Positions 1-10,210 of a DNA stretch of 64,000 nt are shown here, one piece after another. The notes below the pieces were generated by a model. It had not been told where the DNA came from, searched no databases, and saw only the letters and a program-made list of their open reading frames with translations. Origin of the DNA: Cordylochernes scorpioides. Lineage: Eukaryota; Arthropoda; Arachnida; Pseudoscorpiones; Chernetidae. The stretch spans positions 5,891,223 through 5,955,222 of the forward strand of contig CP092880.1 in the NCBI GenBank assembly GCA_030710605.1, given 5' to 3'. The position numbers and the translations under genes were made by a program. Within the stretch, counting starts at the first letter, position 1. Each line of letters begins with the position of its first letter.

Positions 1-781
1 CAAAACGTGTTATCGAATCAGGTAAATCAAGAGCTATGCACATGAAAGAGATCTGTGAAACTTGATTCTGTATTTAACATTTGAGAAGAGAAGAGGTACG
101 TGGTGATACGCTGCGAGATAAACTTGGAAAAAGTCCTTACAATGGGTAGAGCGGATCTGGCTGTAGTACACAGGTGGAAGTTACCACGTGGGAGTAAAAA
201 TATCTTCGGCACAGCTGCCGGCCGTCTGGCGCCACGAGGAAATTCAACCATTGTCCCATCCTGGTCTCACTCAGGGACAGGAGAGTCAGCCTTGTCCCAC
301 CCTTGTCCGGGACAGCTTCTTATTTCAATAAGAATTCTTTCAGATATCCCCTATGGACCACTTCTGTTTTTTTTTTTTTTTTTTTTTTTAAGAATGGAGA
401 AGAGAGAAGGTAGTCCAAAAGAAGCCCTTTCTAGCCCCAGGATTGCCTTCTGGAGACGCCGCTACTCCAGGCGTGAAGTCTCCCGAAAGGAAATTTAAAA
501 AGACACAACGGCCCTATCATCCTTGTGAGAGACTCAAAAGGTTTAACAGGTGTTCTTCTAATCAACCATTAGTTGATATTTACTCCTCAAGCCATCAGTA
601 ACTGATATATACACGATCAAAATATCCCTTTTTCCTAATTTATCCACCTGATATCAGTAAAATTTCACCTTTATACCATTTTAAACATATATCAATCAAA
701 ACATTTTTATATTTGTCTGGAACTCTATTTTCCGGTTGATACTGTATAGTTATTGGGATATCCTTAGTTCTTATATTACAT
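1..781. other. Non-genic flank, partly old repeat
   Basis: No reading frame here resembles a known protein. A T homopolymer lies at about 367-389. Bases 543-690 (around 'caagccatcagtaactg') are a diverged copy of the dispersed repeat seen at 10,020-10,210. The stretch 782-793 is the left target-site duplication of the LINE-A insertion that follows. Confidence 0.5.
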
Positions 782-793
782 AGAGTATGTACA

Positions 794-1621
794 ACTTAGA
801 ACAAAACACTATAAAGGAATGACAATACATCCAGATGGCACAATAACCTATAGGACATGTAACAACTGTCCTGGTGTGGAACTAACATCTACCCATATAT
901 TCTCATGCCCAACAATGGCCGCAGCCTTGCAGAGCAGCAGCTTTACACACCCAAGATAGAGAACATTGCGACTGCTGTGATAGAGATGCATGGAGACATC
1001 TGAGGCTCTTTATTGGACACGACAACAACAACAGAAAATTGACATGGACCCAGAACAGCAGTTTTACATACCCAAGATAGAGGACATTACGACTGCTGTA
1101 ATAGAGATATACGGAGACATCTGAGACTCTTCATTGGACACAACAACAACAGAAAATTGGCATGGCCCCAGAACAGCAGTTTTACACACCCAAGATAGAG
1201 GACATTGCGACTGCTGTGATAGAGATGTATGGAGACATCTGAGGCTCTTCATTGGACACGACAACAAAAACAGAAAATTGACATGGATCCAGAACAGCAG
1301 TTTTACACACCCAAGATAGAGGACATTGCTACTGCTGTGATAGAGATGCATGGAGATATCTGAAGCTCTTCATTGGAAAACGACAACAACAACAGAAAAT
1401 TGACATAGACCCAGAGCAGCAGCTTTACACACCCAAGATAGAGGACATTGCTGCTGCTGTAATAGAGATATACGGAGACATCTGAGGCTATTCATTGGAC
1501 ACGACAACAACAACAACAATACAGTATACACACCTAAGATAGAGGACATGGCTACTGCTGTGATAGAGATGTATGGAGACATATGAAGCTATTCATTGGA
1601 CACAACAACAACAACAATAAC
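794..1621 (+). mobile_element. LINE-A, 5'-truncated insertion with tandem 3' ends
   Basis: The insertion is flanked by a perfect 12-bp direct repeat, AGAGTATGTACA, at 782-793 and 1,622-1,633, so its limits are well defined. It starts inside the C-terminal region of ORF2, in the stretch equivalent to the minus-strand copy at 56,830-56,950 (encoding HPDGTITYRTC). It then contains about six tandem units of roughly 117 bp. Each unit encodes the last residues of ORF2 (MDPEQQLYTPKIEDIATAVI, then EMYGDI and a stop), followed by a short 3' UTR ending in an (ACA)n run. Frameshifts and stops in the upstream part make it a dead copy. The family is a non-LTR retrotransposon with an RNase H domain (see 54,652-56,130). 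Confidence 0.85.
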
Positions 1622-1885
1622 AGAGTATGTACAGTACAAACTTGATCAAAAACATGACGTACATAGTAGTGGTCAAATTTGTTCCGTAGATAACACAACG
1701 AGCTAAAATAACATTTTGATTGAAGTTATCTCTCTCCATTATAAATAACTGTAAATATCCCAATATAAACCTATAACACTATCTAAATAACATCCAGCCT
1801 CAATCTTCGCTTTTATTAGGTCCTCTTCGATTCTAAATATATAATAGATGTTTGAAAAAGGAACAAGAAAATTCAGGAAAAGAGT

Positions 1886-2250
1886 AACTCCGCCTTTGCC
1901 GGTCCCAAGCCCGGATGAAAAAGGAGAAGGGAGAGCAGTAACAAGCTCACTAAAAAACCTGGGCTCAGCTGGCCTGGCTGATAGTACTCTGTAACGGCTC
2001 CCAATCCGGGGACACAGGATGAGCAGCGTTTGTACTCCATGTTAGGAGCGGCTGCACATGGCGTCTGTTCCTCATGTCAGAGGCGGTCATTTCTTTTGGA
2101 GCTAAGTCGGCCTGCTACTGAGTAGTGCTCCCAGTCTTAATGACAAAGGCAGACACATTTTACTTCACCCAATCATGATGGTTGTCAATCTCAAGCTTTG
2201 CAAGCTTGATACCTTAATATGATTGAGTAGAGATAAGAAAGAAGAAGAAG
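1886..2250 (+). mobile_element. SINE-like element with (GAA)n tail, copy 1
   Basis: Dispersed repeat of about 310-400 bp that starts with AACTCCGCCTTTGC and ends in GATAAGAAAGAAGAAGAAG. Other copies lie at 20,643, 22,231 (minus), 38,552, 48,979 (5'-shortened) and 52,322 (cut short). An 8-bp repeat AAAAGAGT flanks it (1,879-1,886 and 2,252-2,259). Most copies share the same 5' start, which favours a SINE over randomly truncated LINE ends. I see no clear tRNA A and B boxes, so its promoter origin is unknown. Confidence 0.7.
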
Positions 2251-2251
2251 T

Positions 2252-2352
2252 AAAAGAGTTTCTTTTAATTTTTGCAAGCTTTTGAGCAAATTTTCTGCTC
2301 TTCAACAGGCTCGAAAATTTGCAAAAACCAAAATTAAAAGAAATTCTTTACT
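2252..2352. repeat. Imperfect hairpin
   Basis: Inverted arms of about 35 bp (2,256-2,292 and 2,312-2,350), rich in TTTTAATTTTTGCAA and its complement, surround a short loop. No coding content. It is probably a small foldback MITE or a remnant of one. Confidence 0.5.
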
Positions 2353-2642
2353 TGAATTTTATTGTTCCTTTTTTTCAGAATGGAAGAAGAGCTCAGTGAG
2401 ATAGAGAAACATAAGGTATGGATACTAGTACCAAGGGAAAATGGTATGAAAATCATTTACTGTAAATGAGTATACATTACGAGGAAAACATCAAATGACA
2501 GAATTATTAAAAGAAAGGCCAGACTGGATGTTGTTAGATGCAATCGAAGATATGGTGTGAACTATAAGGAATCTTTCTCACCTGTACTCAAAATTCAATC
2601 ATTCCCTGGTATACAGTTTTATCTATTGGCTTAGAGTACAAA

Positions 2643-2881
2643 CTAGCCGAATGACCCGGGCAACGCCCGTGTTTTACCCGATTGAATGTTTTTATTCAAA
2701 TACTATTTGTTACAATTATAAATTGGCGCCTTAAATAAATGCATATATTAGTTAATAACTATAGCCTATGTGCTTTATCTGTCTATGTACTGTTGGCTTC
2801 CGTAGGCGTCTCTTACTGGGAAAAAGAAAGAGAGGATTCCATTTAGTTATTAACTAATATATGCATTTATTTAAGGAGCGA
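2643..2881 (-). mobile_element. Helitron 3' terminus with nested inverted repeat
   Basis: Read on the minus strand, the sequence ends in a GC-rich hairpin (CGGGC-GTT-GCCCG) followed about 10 bases later by CTAG next to a host T. That is the hallmark of a Helitron 3' end. The first 84 bp are nearly identical to 40,953-41,034. Bases 2,727-2,762 and 2,843-2,878 form a 35-bp inverted repeat (TTAAATAAATGCATATATTA), which looks like a foldback inserted into or carried by the Helitron. Confidence 0.65.
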
Positions 2882-2990
2882 CCCGCTCCAACACAATAGT
2901 TGCAAAAACCAAAAAGCGAGTGGGGGGGGGGCAAAGGTGGCGTGATCGTAGCCAACCAATAGGAGAGCGCCATTCTAAAAAAAAAAAAGC

Positions 2991-3738
2991 AAACGGTGAC
3001 AGAGATGAAGAATTATTAAGAACGCATGACGCTCGTAACTGTATATAGAATACTCATCCAAATTTTTATTTTGATCTCCAGGTATCTGCACACTTTTGCA
3101 TTCTTCCAGTCCAAATCTTTGAAGAATTGTATCAATATAATGAGTCTGAGTCATATAATAGATGCCTATACACCTATCCCCCGATTTACACGGTACTTGT
3201 TTTACACGTATTCGCTTTTACACGGTTTTCCAAATAAGGTTTTTTTTTGTTTTTATCGTACTATACTAAATGCTACTGTGATTGAATACATGCGCTGTGT
3301 ACACATCTCACGAGGAATCCCGAACTTATGTGCTGTCTACATATTTTAACCTGTCAATGCATTTTATTTTTATTTCTGTGTACATCTATCCCCCGATTTA
3401 CATGTTTTTCTCAGGAACGTATCTACCGTGTAAATCGGGGGATAGGTGTACATAGAAATAAAAATAAAATGCATTGACAGGTTAAAATATGTAGTCAGCA
3501 CATAAGCTCGGGATTCCTCGTGAAATGTGTACACAGCGCATGTGTTCAATCACAGTAGCATTTAGTAAAGTGCGATAAAAACAAAACAAAAAAACCGTAT
3601 TTGGAAAACCGTGTAAAAGCGAAAACGTGTAAAACAAGTACCGTGTAAATCGGGGGATAGGTGTATAGACATTCTATATACAGTTACGAGGGTCATTCTT
3701 CATCTCTTAATCAGTCAGTTTTCGTCTCTGTCACCGTT
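2991..3738. repeat. Large nested palindrome containing MITEs
   Basis: The outer arms (2,991-3,055 and 3,668-3,738) are inverted copies of each other. Both contain the TATATACAGTTACGAG and GACAGAGATGAAGA blocks. They enclose the 501-bp foldback MITE described separately, and a further short copy of that MITE abuts the right arm (3,741-3,812). The ORFs in this interval are by-products of the palindrome. Confidence 0.75.
3167..3667. mobile_element. Foldback MITE, TA duplication
   Basis: Long inverted repeat that begins TA|TACACCTATCCCCCGAT and ends with its reverse complement plus TA. The TA duplication and terminal inverted repeats fit a Tc1/mariner/pogo-mobilised MITE. The two halves match for most of about 230 bp each. 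At the centre sits a complete 70-bp short version (3,381-3,450). Confidence 0.8.
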
Positions 3739-3740
3739 CG

Positions 3741-3813
3741 ATACACCTATCCCCCGATTTACACGTTTTTCTCAGGAACGTATCTACCGTGTAAATCGGG
3801 GGATAGGTGTATA
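3741..3813. mobile_element. Short MITE copy (about 70 bp)
   Basis: A 70-bp copy carrying only the two terminal inverted repeats and the central TTTTTCTCAGGAACGTATC, nearly identical to the block at 3,381-3,450. It shows that this minimal unit is itself mobile or is spread by conversion. Confidence 0.75.
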
Positions 3814-3829
3814 GAGATGAAGAAACACA

Positions 3830-4805
3830 TGTTGGGGAGACGTGTGTCATTCTGTACTCGTAGAAGGGAGTCTTGCCAGAAAGATTGTACAATCATCCTC
3901 TTATAAAAGAAGCCCTTCTTCCTGACCTGTGTTTCTTCTATAGTGGATATGGATATTATCATTGTTTTAATAATAGATGTCTGAAAAGGAAAATTGATGC
4001 TCAATCAGGAATTTCAAAGAAGCAGAAATTGTCCGAATAATTCAAATAAATCCAATTCCATACTGTTCAAATAATCCATAAAAGAATACATCAATCATAT
4101 TTAGTAGCAACTTTTATTTTTCGTCATCGAGTCAAAGTTTTAAATTTCGATGAGATCGATTATCATGGGATAAACAAAAGAACATTCCATTAGGGAATTG
4201 GAAATCTGTTCGAACTGAGTTGTTCAGAGTAGGATCCACCCAGTCTGTCTTTCTATCGTTGTCTCTGAGCTGATCAAAAAGACAATATAAACAATCATAT
4301 TTAGTGAGTAAATTGAAATTTCTTCAAGATCTATCATAGAACCAATCTCATCGAAAGGAGTGTTCCAGCTGTTCAGGAAATTTAAAGGGTCTGAGTTTAT
4401 CCTATACGTCAAGTTGTACTTTGAATTATCCTACTTCGATATAAATTTAAAAGAAAGTTTTAGCTATGCCTATACCAGGAATCGGCAAAATTTTGAGTCG
4501 AAAGAGTCATAAATTACAATTTACAAAATTTCAAAGTTTTTTAAAGAGCCACAAATTTTTTTCTTGCCAACAATAAATAGTACTCGCATAAATAATGTTT
4601 ACGTGTGGAACTATATAAAGAGACGCGGCTTCACATCCAAAGAGCCGCATGTGGCTTTCAAGCTGTCAGTTTGTCGACACCTACTCTACCTGGTATACCA
4701 TTCCCAATGAGGTTAAGGTAAAGATCAAATCAGAATATAAGTAAGAAATGCTAAGTCTGAGCGGTCAGTGTTCCTTCAAAGAAATCTCCCAAACTTTCTT
4801 TACGC
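3830..4805. other. No gene seen
   Basis: AT-rich DNA with only short, unconserved reading frames. I recognise no repeat family apart from short A/T tracts. Confidence 0.4.
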
Positions 4806-5059
4806 TTATATAAAAAATAGACACTTCGGCCAGTTGGAGTTTTTTATTTTCTCAACGTTTCGACAAAAATATTTTGTCTTGGTCAGGAGAAGTAAATAAA
4901 AATAAAGCATTTGGCAAGACGTTAAAAATTCTTCTACAGATTTTAACACCTTGCCAAATTCTTTATTTTTATTTATTTCTCCTGACCAAGACAAAAGATT
5001 TTTGTCGAAACGTTGAGAAAATAAAAAACTCCAACTGGCCGAAGTGTCTATTTTTTATA
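4806..5059 (+). mobile_element. Penelope-like palindrome, split by a mariner
   Basis: Arms of about 105 bp (4,806-4,910 and 4,955-5,059) are inverted copies carrying ACTTCGGCCAGT. Each arm holds a hammerhead-like core that reads toward the outside of the element: CTGACCA, stem GACAAAA/TTTTGTC, then GAAACGTT. Stem I can form from TTTCTC with GAGAAA. The core base G8 is changed to C in both arms (CTGACCA instead of CTGANGA), so self-cleavage is not expected. The family sequence resumes after the mariner at 6,389-6,445 with ATGAATGCCGGCCAAGCAGC, as in 25,990-26,040. Assignment to Penelope-like elements rests on known hammerhead motifs in that class and is an inference. Confidence 0.55.
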
Positions 5060-5061
5060 TA

Positions 5062-6386
5062 CGAGGTGTGTTCAAAAAGTATCGCGACTTTTGTGTTTTT
5101 TTCAAAAATTATTTATTTATTCATGAATACCTATTTTGTTCCCTTCAAAGTAATCCCCATGAGATATTATACACTTGTGCCAACGGTTTTTCCAATCTTC
5201 GAAGCACTTCAAAAAATCATTTTTTAAAATCTTTTTCAGCTCCTCCTTCGATGCCGTCTTTATCTCGTCAAGCGTAGCGTAACGTCGTCCTTTCATGGGC
5301 CTCTTCAGTTTAGGGAACAAGAAAAAGTCACAGGGGGCCAGATCTGGGGAATACGGTGGCAGCGGCATCATTAGTGTGTTGTTTTTGGCCAAAAAGTCGC
5401 GCACAAGCAACGATGTGTGAGCAGGGGCGTTATCGTGGTGCAAAAGCCAATTTTTGTTCTTCCACAAATCCGGGCGTTTCTGGCGGATTGCTTCGCCCAA
5501 ATTGCGCATAACTTGCAGTTAATATTCCATATTGACCGTTCTACCCTGTGGCAAGAACTCATGATGCACCTCGCCCCTGCAATCGAAGAAAACTGTCAGC
5601 AAAACTTTCACATTCGACCGAACTTGGCGCGCTTTTTTCGGTCTTGGTTCGTGCGGCAGTTTCCATTGAGATGATCGAGCTTTGGTTTCCACGTCATAAC
5701 CATAAATCCAGGCTTCGTCACCAGTTATGACCCTCTGGAACAAATTTGGGTCGTCGCGGACAGAGTCCAACATCTCATTAGCAATGTTCATGCGATGCTG
5801 TTTTTGGTCGCAGTTGAGAAATTTTGGTACGAATTTCGCGGCGACCCGTCTCATGCCCAAATCATTGATAAAAATCGAATGGCACGAGCCAATCGATATG
5901 TTTAGGTCCTCAGCAACTTCTCTAACGGTGATTCGACGATTGGCCAATATCATTTTCTCCACTACATTAATTTTTTCGTCTGTTGTTGAAGTGCTCGGGC
6001 GTCCGGCACGCTCTTCGTCGTTCACATCTTCTCGGCCTTCTGAGAACATTTTGTACCAACGATAAACGTTGCTTCGGTCCAAGGTAGCTTCTCCGTATGC
6101 CACAGTAAACATTCGGAATGCATCCGCGCACTTAATTTCGTTTTTCACACAAAATTTGATACAGGTTCTTTGATCCATTTTTTTTCTAATAGGTAAAAAT
6201 CGAAGACGATCCAAAACACCTGCAAGCAAAGCAGCTGTCAACAATTAAGTGAACATTCAAAATGGCCGAGCTTGTCGGCATAAGTGAGAGACATGAGTAC
6301 CAACATAAAGCCACAAAAAGATCGAAATTCGAATATACGTAACCCGCGAAAATTCAAAAGTCGCGATACTTTTTGAACACACCTCG
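5062..6386 (-). mobile_element. mariner element 1 (DD34D)
   Basis: A 1,325-bp element with terminal inverted repeats starting CGAGGTGTGTTCAAAAAGTA, about 29 bp and almost perfect, bounded by TA on both sides (5,060-5,061 and 6,387-6,388). It is inserted in the Penelope-like repeat: family sequence stops at 5,059 and resumes at 6,389. It carries one transposase pseudogene on the minus strand. Confidence 0.95.
5117..6178 (-). pseudogene. mariner transposase, single nonsense codon
   Basis: About 353 codons, the usual mariner length, starting at MDQRTCIKFCVKNEIKCAD. The N-terminal helix-turn-helix region is followed by the catalytic blocks TGDEAWIYGYD, HHDNAPAHT and YSPDLAPCDFFLFPKLK. By my count 34 residues separate the second and third acidic residues, hence DD34D. 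The frame is open except for one TAA at 5,519-5,521 after MEY. The second copy in this window (28,0xx) has a tyrosine codon at that site, so this is a point mutation. All three catalytic Asp residues remain. The enzyme would cut and paste DNA at TA sites, but this copy yields only a truncated protein. Confidence 0.92.
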
Positions 6387-6388
6387 TA

Positions 6389-6860
6389 AATATGAATGCC
6401 GGCCAAGCAGCCTCTATCTTTTCGATTTCTTTACGTTCTTAGGCCTTCTCATTAAAATGAAGCATATTTTAATGAGTGCATAATAAGATGACTGCAGCTT
6501 TTCATCGAGAAAATCCTTCCAACAAAATATACCTGTTTGTCCTGACTTCAGCACATCTGCAGTAGATCATATCGGTGAGAAAACAATCAAACTGGTTAAA
6601 TAGTTAGCCTTTTCTTGATTTGTCAAGAAAATAATTGGCCACAAATATCAGGGAACAAGTTAACTCAAAGTATAGTTGATTTTTCTTCTACTAGATATAA
6701 GCAGTCAGATATATATATTTTTCTTAAAATTAAAGATACTTCGACCAGTAAATATTTTTATTTTAGTACAAATTTTACTGGACGAAGTATCGTTAATTTT
6801 AAAAATTATGAATGCTGGCCAGGCAGCCTTTATCTTTGCGATATATTTTTTTTGTTTGTA
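6389..6860. mobile_element. Remnants of the Penelope-like palindrome family
   Basis: 6,389-6,445 continues the element split by the mariner. 6,715-6,850 is a second, diverged foldback with ACTTCGACCAGTAAAT facing its complement and followed by ATGAATGCTGGCCAGGCAGC. The hammerhead-like core has been lost from this copy. The rest of the interval shows nothing recognisable. Confidence 0.5.
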
Positions 6861-7136
6861 ACAAATAAATTTGCTGGCAATATGTGTTTCTTTTCAATTA
6901 TATAATAAAATATTATCTCTACAGACCTTACTGCAATGATTAAGTTATTGAATGAGAGGGCTTAGATTGCCAGTAAATTTATTTGTTTCAAATTTTATTG
7001 ATAGATTGCAATTGAATTTATAAATTTATTTATTTTTGTTTGTTTTTAATATCAACACCTGACTTTTTTTTCTATCTTTTTCTTATTTTTTTTCACAAGA
7101 ATGTTCAAAAAGAGGTCAAATGTAGAGAATGGGATC
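6861..7136. other. No gene seen
   Basis: T-rich sequence. A short stretch around 6,921-6,975 (CTTACTGCAATG, GAGAGGGCTTAG) resembles part of the repeat found at 21,949-22,200 and 25,371-25,600. Confidence 0.35.
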
Positions 7137-7330
7137 AGTTGTTGCTGTTGTCGTGTCCAATGAAGTGCCTCAGATGTCTCCATACATCTCTATCACAGCA
7201 GTCGCAATGTTCTCTATCTTGGGTGTGTAAAGCTGCTGTTCTGGGTCCATGTCAATTTTCTGTTGTTGTTATCGTGTCCAATGAAGAGCCTCAGATGTCT
7301 CCATGCATCACTATCACAGCATTGCTCTTC
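7137..7330 (-). mobile_element. LINE-A 3' end fragment
   Basis: About 1.5 copies of the LINE-A terminal unit in minus orientation, ending at the low coordinate with the (ACA)n tail read as TTGTTGCTGTTG. Only the C-terminal ORF2 codons and 3' UTR are present. I found no clear target duplication. Confidence 0.75.
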
Positions 7331-7834
7331 ATTTGAAAATGAGTGTCTTTGCCACGTTAGTCACCTTGAACCAGAATTTGGTTGAATATTCGAAGGGTCC
7401 AGAGGAAACCGGTGTGGTTGAACTTCCCCACCACACTCCATCAGTGCCATATAGTAAAATATAATTAAAGGGAGCATTCAAGAGATGCCTATCCATTATA
7501 TCGTATCACCCCTGATCCAGAAGAAGTCATTCTTCTTCACTTATAAACATACAGAACAATTTGAACCTCTCTGTACTATATTTATAACTGAGAAGTCCGA
7601 TGGCTCAACCTTTGGAACCTGTGAACATTGGAACTGTCGGAAAAGGAGGCGATTCTATAACGGGCGATGTTTGTGTGACAACACTCTGCCCTATATTCTC
7701 CTTCTTGGGGACTCTGGGTCGTTCTTCTTTGTGCAAACACTGAAATCTTATTAATCCTACACTGATGGGCTAGTGCACAACTCTATACAACAATGACATC
7801 TTTTATATATTTATCTTTTATATATATTTTTATA
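7331..7834. other. No gene seen
   Basis: Mixed composition. A reading frame at 7,485-7,754 (89 codons) has no recognisable motif and is not conserved elsewhere in the window. Confidence 0.35.
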
Positions 7835-7861
7835 CAGGGTTGTCCCAAAAGTTCCTAAACA

Positions 7862-8042
7862 TATTGTAACTAAGTATTTATTATTTTTATTAACAGAGTG
7901 GTCATTTTTATGTTTATATCTTGCTACTCTGTAAATTTCCTTCGTGACTTATCTTTTGTTTACCATTCATAGTTTGTTCTAGCCTGGAAATAAATTCCTG
8001 TCTCATCCCGAAATTGGTCTTCCCTAATTTTCCACGTGGCAA
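7862..8042 (-). repeat. Dispersed 180-bp repeat (R5), copy 1
   Basis: Minus-strand copy of a repeat beginning ACGTGGAAAATTAGG and ending near AATAAATACTTTGTTACAA. Other copies: 26,783-26,915, 46,862-47,040, 47,377-47,555 and 53,935-54,116, with partial copies at 27,165-27,235 and 29,145-29,220. Short A-rich runs occur near the 3' end. Class unknown; it could be a SINE or a short LTR-like unit. Confidence 0.6.
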
Positions 8043-8054
8043 TATAATGATTTA

Positions 8055-8200
8055 ACGTGTGGTCACTGTACATGTGTCGGACCTGGAAGCTGTTGTAGTG
8101 TGCTACGCTGCCTGGAGTATAGGAGCTCCATCTATGCATCCTTTCTTCCTGTGGTGAATCTGTATAAGACCGATGGTCTTAATAAAGCTTTGTGTGTGTA
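8055..8200 (+). repeat. 149-bp 3'-module, single copy
   Basis: One plus-strand unit of the module that is tandemly repeated at 12,385-13,470. It ends with the self-complementary AAGACCGATGGTCTT directly joined to AATAAA, then a GT-rich tail. The hairpin plus polyadenylation signal suggests the 3' end of a retroposed transcript. Confidence 0.7.
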
Positions 8201-8204
8201 ATTA

Positions 8205-8405
8205 TGATTTATTATGCAAATGTTTACACACTTTTAGGACAACCTTATAATTCTGGAACTTTTGGCCTACCTATTGATCTGCCACCTTTAATATAGAACA
8301 TCCGAGATTAAAACATTCTTCTATAAGAATTCTGTTATAATTTTACCAAGGTTACCAATATTACTAAGGTTGTCCCTAAATTTCGTAAACACTTGCAAAA
8401 TAAAT
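8205..8405. mobile_element. Pair of small MITEs around a 120-bp core
   Basis: Two foldbacks sharing AAGGTTGTCCC..AAAGTTCGTAAAC-type ends (8,205-8,252 and 8,358-8,410) flank a segment that includes CTTCTATAAGAATTCTGTTA. The same arrangement in reverse occurs at 44,336-44,612, so the pair moved or was copied as one composite unit. Confidence 0.6.
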
Positions 8406-8536
8406 CATAATATGTTTACGAATCTTTGTAACAACATTATAATGCAATCTATGAAAAATAGTACAAATGTTAAAATGTCATCCGTAACTTTCAGTTGCAC
8501 GATAAGGAGATGTCTTTTTCTTAATAATACAATATA

Positions 8537-9960
8537 CACTGCGCTGCGTGACATTGAAAATGGAACACCAAGAAATAGTGGCCAGAAAATTATGCAAATT
8601 TCATGGTAGACGCGCCTAACCGAGTTATGCAAATGATGTAAAATGCGCATCTCTCGTGCGCACATGGAGTAAGATATAAGGGAAGGAACTTGCAGAAAGG
8701 ACAGTATTCGTGTCGTTATTTCTTCAAGGAAAATCATTGTAGAAATTTTGTTCTTGTGTCAAAAGACACGTGTGATAACAGAGAATGCCAGGTCATCGTA
8801 AACGGAGGCAGTTCAAGCAGACAGACGCTTTTACGAGGGGCATGGTGATCGGACTGAAAAGGGCAGGTTGGTCCATACGTCAAATCGCAGCTGATACACA
8901 CCTTGGTGCGTCCACGGTGCACCGACTATGGAGAAGATGGTTGGAACAAGGAAATGTGGCAATTTATAGGAATGTCGGTGCAACCAGAGTGACGTCCGCA
9001 CGTGTGGATTGGCGTATCCTTCGACAAGCAGTGGCGGCCCCACAAGCCACTTGTACCGCCATCCTGCAACATGTGCAAGACACCCTAGATCATTCCATCT
9101 CGACCAGAACCATTTCCCGTCGATTGGTTGCTAATGGCTTGCACTCATGCCGTCCGCTAAGAAGACTGCCATTGACCCCACCGAATAGGCGCCAACGTTT
9201 GGAATGGTGCCGGGCTAGATCGACGTGGATGACGGAATGGCACAGGGTCGTGTTCTCAGATGAGTCGCGTTTCTGCTTGTCCAGTGATAGTCGCCGTGTA
9301 CGCGTGTGGCGTCGACGTGGAGAAAGGCCCAATCCGGCAGCAATTGTGGAACGCCCCACCGTGCGACAACGTGGAATCATGGTTTGGGGCGCAATCGCGT
9401 ATGATTCCAGGTCACCTTTACTTCGTATTCAGGGCACTATGACGGCGCAACGATACGTTGATGATGTGCTGCGACCGGTGACACTCCCCTACCTTCAGGG
9501 GGTACCCAATGCCCTTTATCAGCAGGATAACGCCCGACCACACACTGCTCGCATTAGCCAACAAGCTCTGCAAGATGTACAGATGCTTCCCTGGCTACCG
9601 TACTCTCCTGATCTTTCACCAATCGAGCACGTCTGGGACATCATTGGACGCCGTTTGCATGCCTTGCCACAGCCGCGTTCAGAAGACGAACTGTGGCAAA
9701 TGGTTGAGAGGGAATGGAGAGCCATCCCTCAGGACGCCATCCGTACTCTGATTGACTCTCTACCTAGACGTGTTGCTGCGTGCATCGCCGTCCGCGGTGG
9801 TCCTACTTGCTACTAAGCCGACGCCGTTCTCGCTCTGTATTATGACTATCATTTTGAAATAAAGATCACTTATTGTTCGTCCCTGTCTCTCTCTGTCTGC
9901 CGAGTTTCATCACTTTCTGGCCACTATTTCTTGGTGTTCCATTTTCAATGTCACGCAGTG
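8537..9960 (+). mobile_element. Tc1-type element, structurally complete
   Basis: A 1,424-bp element between TA dinucleotides. The left end begins CACTGCGCTGCGTGACATTG and the right end is its complement lacking five bases; both then continue with AAAATGGAACACCAAGAAAT. It carries one uninterrupted transposase. A polyadenylation signal AATAAA lies about 40 bases after the stop codon. It is inserted in the dispersed repeat also present at 10,020-10,210. Confidence 0.95.
8785..9816 (+). CDS. Tc1-family transposase, intact
   Basis: 343 codons with no stop or frameshift. An N-terminal paired helix-turn-helix region (about residues 15-110, with GWSIRQIAADTHLGASTVHR) should bind the terminal repeats. 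A DDE catalytic domain follows with VFSDESRF, YQQDNARPHTA and YSPDLSPIEHVWD. By my count only 32 residues lie between the second Asp and the Glu, against 34 in classical Tc1; this shorter spacing belongs to an arthropod subfamily I recall. The protein cuts out and reinserts the element at TA sites in the nucleus. The ATG at 8,785 is chosen because upstream sequence is non-coding and MPGHRKRR.. is the family's usual start. The intact frame implies recent arrival or activity. Alternative roles are unlikely. Confidence 0.95.
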   Translation: MPGHRKRRQFKQTDAFTRGMVIGLKRAGWSIRQIAADTHLGASTVHRLWRRWLEQGNVAIYRNVGATRVTSARVDWRILRQAVAAPQATCTAILQHVQDTLDHSISTRTISRRLVANGLHSCRPLRRLPLTPPNRRQRLEWCRARSTWMTEWHRVVFSDESRFCLSSDSRRVRVWRRRGERPNPAAIVERPTVRQRGIMVWGAIAYDSRSPLLRIQGTMTAQRYVDDVLRPVTLPYLQGVPNALYQQDNARPHTARISQQALQDVQMLPWLPYSPDLSPIEHVWDIIGRRLHALPQPRSEDELWQMVEREWRAIPQDAIRTLIDSLPRRVAACIAVRGGPTCY

Positions 9961-10019
9961 TATATAATATATAATCAAGAATGGGTATTTGGCTAATTCT
10001 GGAATAATTAAAATTCAAC

Positions 10020-10210
10020 GAGAATAGTTGATATTTATTCCGATTGATGGCGCAAGCCATCAGCAACTTTCAGTTGCACGATAAGGAGATGCCTTTTTCT
10101 TAATTTATGCACCTTATCCCAGTACAATATTACATTTGTACTATTTTTCATATATAATATAAAAATCAAAATATATTCTATTATTGAAATTTGCTTGGAA
10201 ATAATAAACC
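10020..10210. repeat. Dispersed repeat around GCGCAAGCCATCAGCAAC
   Basis: Related blocks occur at 543-690, 8,440-8,530 (broken by the Tc1 insertion) and 53,562-53,610 (downstream boundary of the Gypsy remnant). The shared core includes CTTTCAGTTGCACGATAAGG. No coding potential. Class unknown. Confidence 0.5.
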
